DNA from: Planctomycetota bacterium
GTDB lineage: Bacteria; Planctomycetota; Brocadiia; Brocadiales; Bathyanammoxibiaceae
Direction of reading: 5' to 3'
NCBI GenBank assembly: GCA_030623665.1
Contig: JAUXLO010000045.1
Span: 1 to 10,423 of the forward strand
Length of the DNA: 10,423 bases
The position numbers and the translations under genes are program-made. The notes below the pieces were generated by a model. That model was given only the letters and a program-made list of their open reading frames with translations. It did not search any database and was not told the origin of the DNA. Shown in pieces: positions 1 through 5,569 of the stretch. Position 1 is the first letter of the stretch; each line of letters begins with the position of its first letter.

Positions 1-179
1 AGGGCGGCTTCAGCCCTCTGAAACTCATCGAAGGCCTCTTCATATTCCCCGGCGTTAAAGGCCTTCAGACCCTTTATAACGGCCTCGTGACCGGGGAGTT
101 CTTGGGGTTCTGCCGTGGACGGATTGAGGTCAGCCGCGACTAAGACGTAAAAAATGAGTGATAAATAACCCTTTCCCAC
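1..179 (-). CDS. Exported TPR-like protein, N-terminal part (runs off left edge)
   Basis: The minus strand is open from position 179 to the window edge, giving 59 codons with no stop. The start is GTG at 177-179: a strong Shine-Dalgarno (GGGGGAGG, 184-191) lies 4 bases upstream, and no ATG competes. The first ~22 residues begin MGKGYLSLIFYVLVAADL, a hydrophobic stretch that looks like a signal peptide. The following residues include KAFNAGEYEEAFDEFQRAE, the A/G-x-Y-x-x-A pattern of a tetratricopeptide helix pair, so the mature protein is probably a periplasmic or outer-envelope TPR protein. Its partners cannot be judged because most of the gene lies outside the window. It is transcribed in the same direction as the methyltransferase-like gene, 215 bases away, and probably from its own promoter. 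Confidence 0.6.
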   Translation of the reverse strand, partial: MGKGYLSLIFYVLVAADLNPSTAEPQELPGHEAVIKGLKAFNAGEYEEAFDEFQRAEAA

Positions 180-312
180 AAGACCTCCCCCAGTAAACGG
201 CTCAAGTGATTTTGCCGCTTAGTTAGATAGAGGATACGATGTGAGAGCAAACACAGTAGCTGGCAGTAGTCAAAGAAGAAATGCCCTTATTCACACCTAA
301 ATATTGGGCAGA

Positions 313-339
313 ACTATCATGTTTATATATGGATGTCAA
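313..339 (-). promoter_or_regulatory. Candidate sigma70-type promoter for the leftmost gene
   Basis: On the minus strand a perfect TTGACA (-35, 334-339) is followed after 15 bases by GATAGT (313-318), a weak -10. It lies about 130 bases upstream of the GTG start at 179, in the gap between the methyltransferase-like gene and the TPR-type gene. The short spacing and poor -10 make this a tentative call. Nothing else recognisable lies in 192-394. Confidence 0.25.
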
Positions 340-394
340 GAGGTTTCTAAAAAGCTGGAATCTGCTGTGGAAAAATCAACCTCTCTAAGTCCGC

Positions 395-898
395 TTATCT
401 GCTGTTCTTATATGGTGACGTAGTAGGGAGCCAGCGGCGTATCTTCGACTTATATTGCAGGTAAGAATCACCGAAGCGTTCTTCCAGTTTTCGTTCCTCA
501 CTGGGGACCATGACAAGATTGACGAAGACAAAGAATGCCGCCAGATAGGACAAGATTCCAGTCGATCGGAAATAAATCGCTTCTCCGCAGATTATCAGGA
601 GCATCCCCAGCAGCATGGGGTTTCTGACGTAACGATAAGGTCCCGATACTACAAGATGTCGTGGTACACCCGTTGGGGTAGGTCCTTCATCCCACTGGTC
701 CTGTGTGTAGATAAGCCGTACGCTGCTTGAGGCGAGTATGAACCCCCCAAGAAACACCGGAACCCCCGCCCATCGCATGGCTTCAAAAGAGGGCACTGGC
801 AGGAAGGCGTCCAGGTAGGTAGCAAGATAGGGCAGGATCAGACCCGCCGTAACGGGTATAATCGGCATATATCTAAGCCGCAGGTGTGTAGAGCCCAT
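395..898 (-). CDS. Isoprenylcysteine carboxyl methyltransferase (ICMT)/PEMT-like integral membrane protein
   Basis: The 167-residue product has three or four hydrophobic segments (about residues 12-30, 39-62 and one or two between 93 and 133). It carries the signature GPYRYVRNPMLLG near residue 100 and a charged tail (SEERKLEERFGDSYLQY, then RRWLP). Both are typical of bacterial ICMT/phospholipid methyltransferase-family proteins, which methylate small or lipid substrates from S-adenosylmethionine at the membrane. The true substrate cannot be read from sequence. The frame is open back to an ATG at 1015, but the extra 39 residues do not look like this family, so the ATG at 896-898 is preferred; a third ATG lies at 866-868. 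None has a convincing Shine-Dalgarno. It sits downstream of the response regulator on the same strand, with about 220 bases between them. Confidence 0.75.
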   Translation of the reverse strand: MGSTHLRLRYMPIIPVTAGLILPYLATYLDAFLPVPSFEAMRWAGVPVFLGGFILASSSVRLIYTQDQWDEGPTPTGVPRHLVVSGPYRYVRNPMLLGMLLIICGEAIYFRSTGILSYLAAFFVFVNLVMVPSEERKLEERFGDSYLQYKSKIRRWLPTTSPYKNSR

Positions 899-1116
899 AG
901 GTTTTCTAGCGCATTTTTTTCTCAATCTGAAGGGTGTTACAGTATTGCACTCTAATAATAATCTACTACGGCCTGCAAAGTCGGGAAGGGGCCCTTGCAC
1001 TATTGCATCAGGCATCTCTCTGAAATATCTTTATATATCTATGTTTGTCGAGTTGGGAATCCGGACCTGTTTGTCTTGCGTCCTATTCCTATTAGTATGG
1101 TTTGGAAGACAAATAT

Positions 1117-1677
1117 TTATTTTCTCTCCTTTGCCCTGGCATCTGGATATTTTGTGGAGAGTTTGTCCAGCTTATTCTCAAGTTCGGCTATCTTCTTTTT
1201 CATGCTGGCCGCCGTCTTGTCAGCGGCAACGGCCTTTTTAGCAAGTTCCTCATTTTGCTCCAGTGAGAGCATGTACAAGCGTTTATTTTCACGGACGGTA
1301 TCATAGTGTTTCAAGCCCTGGCGCACTACCTTCTCAAGATGGTACCTATCCCACGGCTTAAGTATAAATTTAGATACGTCTACATTGTTTATTGCATCGG
1401 CCGCAGCTTGGATGTCTGCATAGGCAGTTATTGCTATCCTTACGGCATCTGGCGCAACCTCCCTGGTCTTCTCCAAGAATCTAACACCTGACATCATCGG
1501 CATCCTAATGTCCGAGATTATCAGCCCTACATTCTCACTGCGCAGGATATCCAGCCCTTCCTCACCACTTTTCGCCACAAGCACATTATAACCAAGCCTT
1601 GTAAAGGTCCTCTTCAATGAATCCAAAACCTTTTCATCATCATCTACTATCATTATTGTGTGGTCTTTTGGCCTCAT
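1117..1677 (-). CDS. Response regulator: receiver domain plus C-terminal coiled coil
   Basis: The 186-residue protein starts with a complete receiver domain: acidic triplet DDD at residues 12-14, phospho-acceptor Asp in IISDIRMP near 56, the conserved Thr in IAITAYAD near 84, and Lys in FILKPWD near 105. The KPW form is common in receivers of HD-GYP or kinase-linked regulators. After about residue 125 the chain becomes a charged helix with heptad character (EQNEELAKKAVAADK, then KKKIAELENKLDKL), probably a coiled coil for dimerisation. There is no DNA-binding or enzymatic output domain, so output is likely by protein contact or through a separate kinase. It begins 26 bases after the stop of a kinase remnant, as expected for a former sensor-regulator pair. 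Loss of that kinase would leave it without its cognate phospho-donor unless another kinase serves it. Confidence 0.85.
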   Translation of the reverse strand: MRPKDHTIMIVDDDEKVLDSLKRTFTRLGYNVLVAKSGEEGLDILRSENVGLIISDIRMPMMSGVRFLEKTREVAPDAVRIAITAYADIQAAADAINNVDVSKFILKPWDRYHLEKVVRQGLKHYDTVRENKRLYMLSLEQNEELAKKAVAADKTAASMKKKIAELENKLDKLSTKYPDARAKERK

Positions 1678-1703
1678 AACCGGTTGCGTTACCTCTATCT
1701 GTG

Positions 1704-1844
1704 TTATGCTATAGAAATATCAGATTCTGTTTTGAGGGGGAGAGTTCTCTTGAACGTGGCGCCCTTTCCGATGGTGCTTGTTACCTCCATCTTGCCCCCC
1801 GCCTGCGTAATCAGGTTATAAACGATGCTCAATCCGAGTCCTGT
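1704..1844 (-). pseudogene. Histidine kinase C-terminal ATPase fragment
   Basis: Read on the minus strand from 1844 to the TAA at 1704-1706, the frame gives TGLGLSIVYNLITQAGG, then KMEVTSTIGKGATFKRTLPL. This is the G2 box and last strands of a HATPase_c domain of a sensor histidine kinase. The N, G1 and F boxes and the whole HisKA domain are absent. Immediately upstream lies the DUF3365 sensor gene, whose own frame differs and stops at 1862. The simplest reading is a deletion that removed the transmembrane, HAMP, dimerisation and most of the ATPase segments of one sensor kinase. The residues just before TGLGLS in this frame (SLKLIPIV) are not kinase-like, which places the breakpoint close to 1844-1870. 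It cannot be catalytic. Confidence 0.75.
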
Positions 1845-1861
1845 TACTATTGGTATGAGCT

Positions 1862-2503
1862 TCAGGGAATAGACCACTCTGTTATTGGGATTGTAATACT
1901 TATACCCCCACGCAGGTCACCCTCCTTGTACCCCAGTGCCTCATCAGTGGTATAATACTTCTCGATGTATGCCCTGATCTCTGGGGGCATGGCCTCAGGA
2001 ACGGAATGACACATCAGGCATTCCTTCTCCATATACAGAGGTTTCATGTAGCGATAAACGTCCTTATTCCCCACCTTGGTCACTTCTCCAAAGCTCTTTT
2101 TCGTTTTATCCTTTTCAAGTATCCCGAGCGCCTTTTCTTCCCACTCGTCAGGCTCATTTTTGGGATTTCTAACCTTTAGGGCCGTCTGCTTCAACTTGTA
2201 GCCTGTCCTGAGGCTAAAATCGTTGGCAACATGGCTCCCAACAATCGCCGGCACAAAACCCTTGAAATAGTAGTTCCCCGTTTCGGGGTCCCGGTTTATG
2301 AGTTCCTGGTTCTTTGCAATGACGTTACGGACAGAGAGAAGCATCGTAGCGCTTATATCGGCAAAACGTTCATAGATACGCTCTATCTCCCTCGCAGGCT
2401 CATCTGTGGACTTTATGCCTTCTCCACCTGCGCTGACGCCTAACAGTGTCGTCAGACCGAAGTAAAATGCCATCAAATATAGAGCAACTCTCGACAACTT
2501 CAT
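1862..2503 (-). CDS. DUF3365 (Tll0287-like) haem-binding sensor domain protein, probably truncated
   Basis: The 213-residue product has an N-terminal hydrophobic segment (about residues 5-24, signal peptide or membrane anchor). A single DUF3365/Tll0287-like domain follows. Visible family features are the helix with RFADISATMLLSVRNVI, the FVPAIVGSHVANDF stretch, the c-type haem motif CLMCH (Cys162, Cys165, His166) after KPLYMEKE, and the end GDLRGGISITIPI. Such domains sense redox state or small ligands in the periplasm and often form the input of histidine kinases. Here the frame stops 7 residues after the domain. An out-of-frame kinase tail lies just downstream, so this is best read as the surviving sensor half of a broken kinase, although it could still act as a small exported monohaem cytochrome. 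The ATG at 2501-2503 is preceded by AAGGAG about 10 bases upstream. Confidence 0.8.
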   Translation of the reverse strand: MKLSRVALYLMAFYFGLTTLLGVSAGGEGIKSTDEPAREIERIYERFADISATMLLSVRNVIAKNQELINRDPETGNYYFKGFVPAIVGSHVANDFSLRTGYKLKQTALKVRNPKNEPDEWEEKALGILEKDKTKKSFGEVTKVGNKDVYRYMKPLYMEKECLMCHSVPEAMPPEIRAYIEKYYTTDEALGYKEGDLRGGISITIPITEWSIP

Positions 2504-2586
2504 AATCTGTGGTCTCCTTGCTTGAAGGGCTGAAGCTTTGTGTTTATCTCTCTGCTAGTCACTTCGGTACCGTCTAAAAAGATTCT

Positions 2587-4047
2587 CTATCTCTTCGCGC
2601 TTAACACAGCCTTTTCTACCTCTATATATCTAGGCAATTCTGAGAGGGGTACGCCGTTTTTGCTCCATGACGGTACATGCTTTGGGTCTATCTCTAATGC
2701 CTTTTCGTAGCAGGCAAATTCTTCTTCAGGTGGTCTACCCATCTTGCCCAGGATCCAGCCCTTATTGCTCCACGTATCGGTGTCCTTTGGGTCAATCTCC
2801 AGTACTTTGTCATAGCATTCAACAGCTTCCTGATGCCTGCCCAGGTTGAAAAAGGCCACACCCTTTTTATACCATGCCCCAGCGTCCTCTGGGTTTATCT
2901 CCGGTGCCTCGTCGAAGCTGCCAATGGCATCCTGATACCTGCCCAGGTTACCCAAACCTACGCCCTTGATGTACCATGCCTCGGCGTACCTTGAGTTAAT
3001 CTTAAGCCCCTTGTCGTAGTGTTCAATGCCCTCTTGATAGCTGCCCAGCTCGAAGGGGGTAAAGCGCTTGTTGAGCCATGCCTCAGCAAGCTTTGGGTCT
3101 ATCTCCAGTGCCTTGTCGCAGCACTCAAAGGCCTCCTGATACATGCCCCACACTAACATGGCCGTTGCGTTGTCGTACCCCAGCGCGAACAGGGCCGCTC
3201 CCTTGTTGTACCATGCCTCGGCGTACTCTGGGTTTATCTCCAGTGCCTTGTTGTAACATTCAACGGCCTTCTGATACCAGTCCAAGTTGTCAAAGGCGAG
3301 ACCTTTATTATACCATGCCTCGGCGAGCATTGGGTCTATCTCCAGTACCCTGTCGCAGTATTTAAGGGCCTCGCGATACTTACCCAGCGCTAACATGGCC
3401 GCTCCCTTGTTGAGCCATGCCCCGGCATCATTCGGGTTAATATCCAGCACCTTGTCAAAACACTCAATGGCCTCCTGATACCTGCCCAACAGGCCCAGAG
3501 CAAAACCTTTATTGTGCCATACCTCGGCGTACTCTGGGTTGATATCCGGTGCCTTATCAAAAGACTCAATGGCCTCTGGAGACCCACCCAACAATTTGTC
3601 CAGCGCAAAGACCTTATTGTACCATGCCCAGGCGTACTTTGGATCAAGTTCCAGCACCTTGTCAAAGCATCCAAGAGCCTCCCGATGCCTGCCCAGGTAA
3701 CCCAGGGTTGTACCCTTGTAAAACCATGCATCGACGCTTTTCGGGTCTATCTCCAATGCCTTGTCAAAGCATTCAATAGCCTCCCGATGCCTGCCCAGGT
3801 TGAAAAAGGCCACGCCCTTTTCGTTCCATGCTGTGGCAAACCCTGGTTCAATTCCCAGTACCTTGTTAAAGTAGATAAGTGCATTCTCATACCTTCGCTG
3901 CTTGAGTGGGGTTCCTCCGGTGTTGAAAGACTTCTGTGCAGCCCGTGTTTGGACATCCTGTGCCCGGGCATCCTGTAGGCCAAATAGGATAATTGCTGTT
4001 ATTGTGGAAAGGATTAAAACTCTACTCGCCCGTGTCTGATCATGCAT
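2587..4047 (-). CDS. Exported tetratricopeptide repeat protein (about 12 TPR units)
   Basis: The 486-residue product begins with a signal peptide (MHDQTRASR, hydrophobic core LILSTITAIILFGL, likely cleavage after ARA near residue 29). About twelve 34-residue TPR units follow, of the form AWYNKG..LG.Y.EAIECFDKALEIDP..AE. The units are very alike, and many carry a Cys in the second helix (ECFDK, ECYNK, ECCDK). TPR arrays bind protein partners and often assemble membrane or periplasmic complexes; no catalytic domain is present, so the partner is unknown. One unit is enlarged by 11 residues (coded by 3145-3177), which looks like partial duplication of another unit. The ATG at 4045-4047 has GAGGTG 5 bases upstream and a good promoter about 65 bases further upstream. 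The 83-base gap to the DUF3365 gene would allow co-transcription. Confidence 0.85.
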   Translation of the reverse strand: MHDQTRASRVLILSTITAIILFGLQDARAQDVQTRAAQKSFNTGGTPLKQRRYENALIYFNKVLGIEPGFATAWNEKGVAFFNLGRHREAIECFDKALEIDPKSVDAWFYKGTTLGYLGRHREALGCFDKVLELDPKYAWAWYNKVFALDKLLGGSPEAIESFDKAPDINPEYAEVWHNKGFALGLLGRYQEAIECFDKVLDINPNDAGAWLNKGAAMLALGKYREALKYCDRVLEIDPMLAEAWYNKGLAFDNLDWYQKAVECYNKALEINPEYAEAWYNKGAALFALGYDNATAMLVWGMYQEAFECCDKALEIDPKLAEAWLNKRFTPFELGSYQEGIEHYDKGLKINSRYAEAWYIKGVGLGNLGRYQDAIGSFDEAPEINPEDAGAWYKKGVAFFNLGRHQEAVECYDKVLEIDPKDTDTWSNKGWILGKMGRPPEEEFACYEKALEIDPKHVPSWSKNGVPLSELPRYIEVEKAVLSAKR

Positions 4048-4117
4048 TGGCGCACCTCACACTTGTTGGTGAGTCTACTAAAGGCCATAAGCAATAGACC
4101 ATTCAGAACAAATACAA

Positions 4118-4145
4118 AGTTTACCACAAAAAAAGTTTTTGTCAA
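4118..4145 (-). promoter_or_regulatory. Promoter of the TPR protein gene
   Basis: On the minus strand there is a perfect TTGACA (4140-4145), a 16-base spacer and TAAACT (4118-4123). The -10 is preceded by TGG, which fits an extended -10. The predicted start near 4111 gives a leader of about 64 bases before the ATG at 4047. Confidence 0.5.
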
Positions 4146-4159
4146 AAAGAGTTGGGTAA

Positions 4160-4294
4160 CTAGTAACTTGTAGTGAACTTCTTGTAGAGGACGGCAAAAA
4201 GTACATCAAAAACGGGAACGCGGAGACACTAACATTTATGAACGTATGGGCCCGCTATCCTGTACCGTACTATGTGATTCTTCGATTAGGATAA
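4160..4294 (+). pseudogene. Coding-like fragment of an unknown gene
   Basis: Between two in-frame stops (TAA at 4157-4159 and at 4292-4294) the plus strand encodes 44 residues including ELLVEDGKKYIKNGNAETL and MNVWARYPVPYYVILRLG. The composition is protein-like and the codon choice is reasonable, but there is no start codon at the beginning (the first ATG is internal, at 4238) and no Shine-Dalgarno. I do not recognise the family. It may be the remnant of a gene destroyed during the rearrangements in this region, or chance. Confidence 0.2.
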
Positions 4295-4394
4295 GTTATG
4301 AGGAGATACATTGCTAACAAAGAGGACTACTATTATAACCCTCCTTAAGTTAGTAAGCAAGTCTACACTAACATTAGATTTTCTTAAAAAGTTC

Positions 4395-4422
4395 TTGCAA
4401 ATGCCATTTAGTGTGGTATAGT
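4395..4422 (+). promoter_or_regulatory. Extended -10 promoter reading toward the Tat-signal repeats
   Basis: TTGCAA (4395-4400) is followed after 16 bases by TATAGT (4417-4422), with TGG directly before it, matching the TGnTATAAT extended -10 form. The predicted start is near 4429. The transcript would run through the palindrome at 4463-4482 into the first Tat-signal copy. No intact gene lies directly downstream, so it may be the surviving promoter of the duplicated, decayed module. Confidence 0.4.
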
Positions 4423-4462
4423 TTTGCTGATGACACAATTGAAACACAGTCTCACTAAGCTA

Positions 4463-4482
4463 TCGTATGTTGGAACATACGA
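4463..4482. repeat. Perfect inverted repeat, 9-base arms and 2-base centre
   Basis: TCGTATGTT (4463-4471), GG, AACATACGA (4474-4482) are exact reverse complements. It lies about 35 bases downstream of the predicted transcription start. It could be a regulator binding site or, in RNA, a short hairpin whose GG loop would be sterically tight, which favours a DNA-level operator. No U-tract follows, so it is not an intrinsic terminator. Confidence 0.55.
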
Positions 4483-4561
4483 CATTTGGCGCATGACTGT
4501 AAAAAACTGTCGTAAAGCTAGACTGTTTCACGTGTTATCGTAATAAAAACCCCACCTTAAA

Positions 4562-4801
4562 ATGGCAGGAATGATAATGAGGGATAGTAGGCGAAACTAC
4601 CTTCAGCAGTCCGTTAGTGCCAGCGGTGTGGCAGTAACCGCAGATCTTTCAACGTCTACCTCCTCCTATAACCTAACGTATTCTAACTTTCTCAAAGTTA
4701 GTGAATGGTTACAGTCTTATTTTCTAGTAGGAAGATATACACAAAGCGCCGGCCAATTCTTTAATACTGACTTTAAGATCGTAACAAGAACCTCAGCTTA
4801 A
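4562..4801 (+). pseudogene. Tat-signal module, copy 1 (80-codon ORF, internally deleted)
   Basis: The ORF encodes a twin-arginine signal peptide (MRDSRRNYLQQS, then a small-residue stretch SGVAVTA) and about 55 further residues with no recognisable domain. ATG 4577 is a better start than 4562 because AGGA lies 6 bases upstream of it. Compared with copy 3 it lacks 157 bases just after CTCCTAT, and it then matches the sequence before the downstream operon (YSNFLK, SYFLV). The last third (about 4740-4777) aligns weakly with the first codons of the oxidoreductase gene at 5780, with ATA where the start ATG would be. It looks like a decayed tandem duplicate of the operon's 5' region rather than a working gene, although the ORF is open and could be translated and exported. 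Confidence 0.5.
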
Positions 4802-4852
4802 AATGGCAGGAATGATAATGAGGGATAGTAGGCGAAGCTTCCTTCAGCAGTC
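4774..4852 (+). repeat. Direct repeat, copy 2 (79 bases)
   Basis: This 79-base stretch matches 5415-5493 without gaps at 75 positions, including 55 identical bases (4798-4852 and 5439-5493). The same 55-base core occurs at 4557-4611 with two differences. It contains the end of an open frame (KIVTRTSA then TAA), one spacer base and the start of a Tat signal sequence. Confidence 0.85.
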
Positions 4853-4880
4853 CGCGGCATTGCCTGGGGTATGGCAGTAA
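4803..4880 (+). pseudogene. Tat-signal module, copy 2 (frameshifted and cut by an IS element)
   Basis: It begins one base after the TAA of copy 1 and encodes MIMRDSRRSFLQQSAAL, a textbook Tat motif (SRRSFL). It then runs into PGVWQ and a stop at 4878-4880. Adding one base after GCATTG would restore ALAWGMAV, parallel to GLASGMAV in copy 3, so a single-base deletion is likely. Homology to the other copies ends around 4883, where the IS3-family element appears to begin. Confidence 0.6.
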
Positions 4881-4894
4881 TCTGCTCCTTTAAA

Positions 4895-4938
4895 CCGGTC
4901 CAGTTTTAATATTGGTATTTAGCGTTAAATTGGACCGG
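4895..4938. repeat. Inverted repeat in the IS leader
   Basis: CCGGTCCA (4895-4902) and TGGACCGG (4931-4938) are perfect 8-base inverted repeats separated by 28 AT-rich bases, just before orfA. In RNA this could form a stem that hides the orfA ribosome binding region (GGAGAAGGGAG) from read-through transcripts, as known in other IS elements. A role in transposase binding is also possible. Confidence 0.5.
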
Positions 4939-4953
4939 AGGGAGAAGGGAGTT

Positions 4954-5259
4954 ATGAGTGGTAGGAGATATACAGTAGAGCAGATAATCCACAGGCTGCA
5001 AGAGGCAAAGGTGTACCTATCCCAGGGAATGACGATTGGACATGTTGCACGCAAGCTGGGAGTTACAGAACAGACGTATTACCGCTGGCGCAGGGAATAC
5101 GGTGGCATGAAGGTGGACCAGGGCGAGCGTCTGAGGCAGCTTGAGCGTGAAAACGCCCGTCTTAAACGTATGGTAGCGGACCTGTCTCTGGACAAGGAGA
5201 TTCTTAAGGAGGCCTCTTCTGTAGAGTTTGAGGCCCATCAAGACGGCGCACGACCGTAG
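4954..5259 (+). CDS. IS3-family transposase OrfA (helix-turn-helix/leucine zipper subunit)
   Basis: The 101-residue product has the HTH_Tnp_1-type fold: RRYTVEQIIHRLQEAK, GMTIGHVARKLGVTEQTYYR, WRREYGGM. A leucine-zipper-like region follows (RLRQLERENARLKRMV), then the usual OrfA ending LSLDKEILKEAS. OrfA binds the element ends and, by -1 frameshifting, forms the N-terminus of the OrfAB transposase. The start ATG (4954) is chosen over the upstream TTG (4912) because GGAG lies about 9 bases before it and family members start with this MSGRRY-like segment. The last ~13 residues after KEAS are probably altered, since relatives stop soon after this point. Alone it can bind DNA but cannot catalyse transposition. 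Confidence 0.85.
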   Translation: MSGRRYTVEQIIHRLQEAKVYLSQGMTIGHVARKLGVTEQTYYRWRREYGGMKVDQGERLRQLERENARLKRMVADLSLDKEILKEASSVEFEAHQDGARP

Positions 5260-5417
5260 TAAAGCGTGTATGGATCCGCTTTAAGGTGTCGGAGCGGCGG
5301 GCATGTAAGGCACTGCGTCGGTGCCGGTCCACCCGGAGGCAGAGAGCACATGTCGCCTCTGAGGAGACGAGGCTGGTGGCACATATAATCGAGCTTGCCA
5401 CACAGTATGGCCGGTAA
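5232..5417 (+). pseudogene. IS3-family transposase OrfB, N-terminal fragment
   Basis: In the -1 frame relative to orfA, the sequence encodes VWIRFKVSERRACKALRRC, RSTRRQRAHVASEETRLV, then AHIIELATQYGR and a stop at 5415-5417. This is the conserved beginning of IS3 OrfB, where relatives continue with YGYRRI and the rve integrase domain. The frame ends at the boundary with the Tat-signal repeat, so the DDE domain is completely lost. Confidence 0.75.
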
Positions 5418-5493
5418 GATTGTAACAAAAAGCTCAACTTAAAATGGCAGGAATGATAATGAGGGATAGTAGGCGAAGCTTCCTTCAGCAGTC
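5415..5493 (+). repeat. Direct repeat, copy 3 (79 bases)
   Basis: This is the counterpart of 4774-4852 (75 of 79 identical, ungapped). Its first base is the first base after the recognisable orfB codons, so the repeat edge marks a recombination point with the IS remnant. It carries the frame end KIVTKSST-TAA, one spacer base and the Tat signal start. Confidence 0.85.
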
Positions 5494-5557
5494 TGGCCTT
5501 GCCAGCGGTATGGCCGTGACCCCTGTGGTCTTTCAACGTCTACCCCCCCTCCTATGA
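5444..5557 (+). pseudogene. Tat-signal module, copy 3 (37-codon ORF)
   Basis: It encodes MIMRDSRRSFLQQSGLASG and then MAVTPVVFQRLPPLL before TGA at 5555-5557. This is a complete Tat signal peptide (SRRSFLQ, hydrophobic small-residue core) with almost no mature protein. After the stop the same frame stays open and reaches the 48-residue membrane ORF at 5570. The pair could therefore be one ancestral exported protein with a C-terminal membrane helix, broken by a stop and a large deletion. It is unlikely to be functional as it stands, though translation of a leader-like peptide cannot be excluded. Confidence 0.5.
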
Positions 5558-5569
5558 GAAACAAGATTC

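Larger units (their letters stand above)
4048..4561. other. Divergent gene-poor stretch between the TPR gene and the Tat-signal repeats
   Basis: No complete gene is recognisable in these 514 bases. They hold the minus-strand TPR promoter (4118-4145), a short coding-like fragment (4160-4294), a plus-strand extended -10 promoter (4395-4422) and a perfect palindrome (4463-4482). Just before the first Tat-signal copy the frame reads IVIKTPP then TAA at 4558-4560. This resembles the endings KIVTRTSA and KIVTKSST found before the second and third copies, suggesting that the repeated module begins here too. Confidence 0.5.
4884..5414 (+). mobile_element. IS3-family insertion sequence remnant, 3' part missing
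   Basis: The element lies between copy 2 and copy 3 of the Tat-signal repeat and contains an orfA and the first part of orfB in the -1 frame, the normal IS3 arrangement. The left end is inferred from where copy 2 loses homology (TGCTCCTTTAAACCGG from 4884). The right end is cut inside orfB at about 5414, where the repeat resumes. About three quarters of orfB, including the DDE catalytic residues, and the right terminal repeat are missing, so it cannot move by itself. Confidence 0.75.

Noticed and set aside
3078..3983. Several long ORFs on the plus strand and in other frames across the TPR gene
   Set aside because: They follow the 102-base periodicity of the TPR repeats on the opposite strand, have low-quality repetitive translations and no ribosome binding sites; they are shadows.
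4463..4482. Intrinsic terminator
   Set aside because: The palindrome is not followed by a T-tract, and a 2-base loop makes a poor RNA hairpin.
4557..5493. Diversity-generating retroelement (template and variable repeats)
   Set aside because: Copy 1 has A at two positions where copies 2 and 3 have G and T, which hints at adenine-directed change. However, copies 2 and 3 are identical in the core, the repeats cover signal-peptide starts rather than a C-type lectin end, and no reverse transcriptase gene is present.
4557..5493. CRISPR array
   Set aside because: Only three copies, a core much longer than CRISPR repeats, irregular spacing (about 186 and 586 bases between cores) and coding content.
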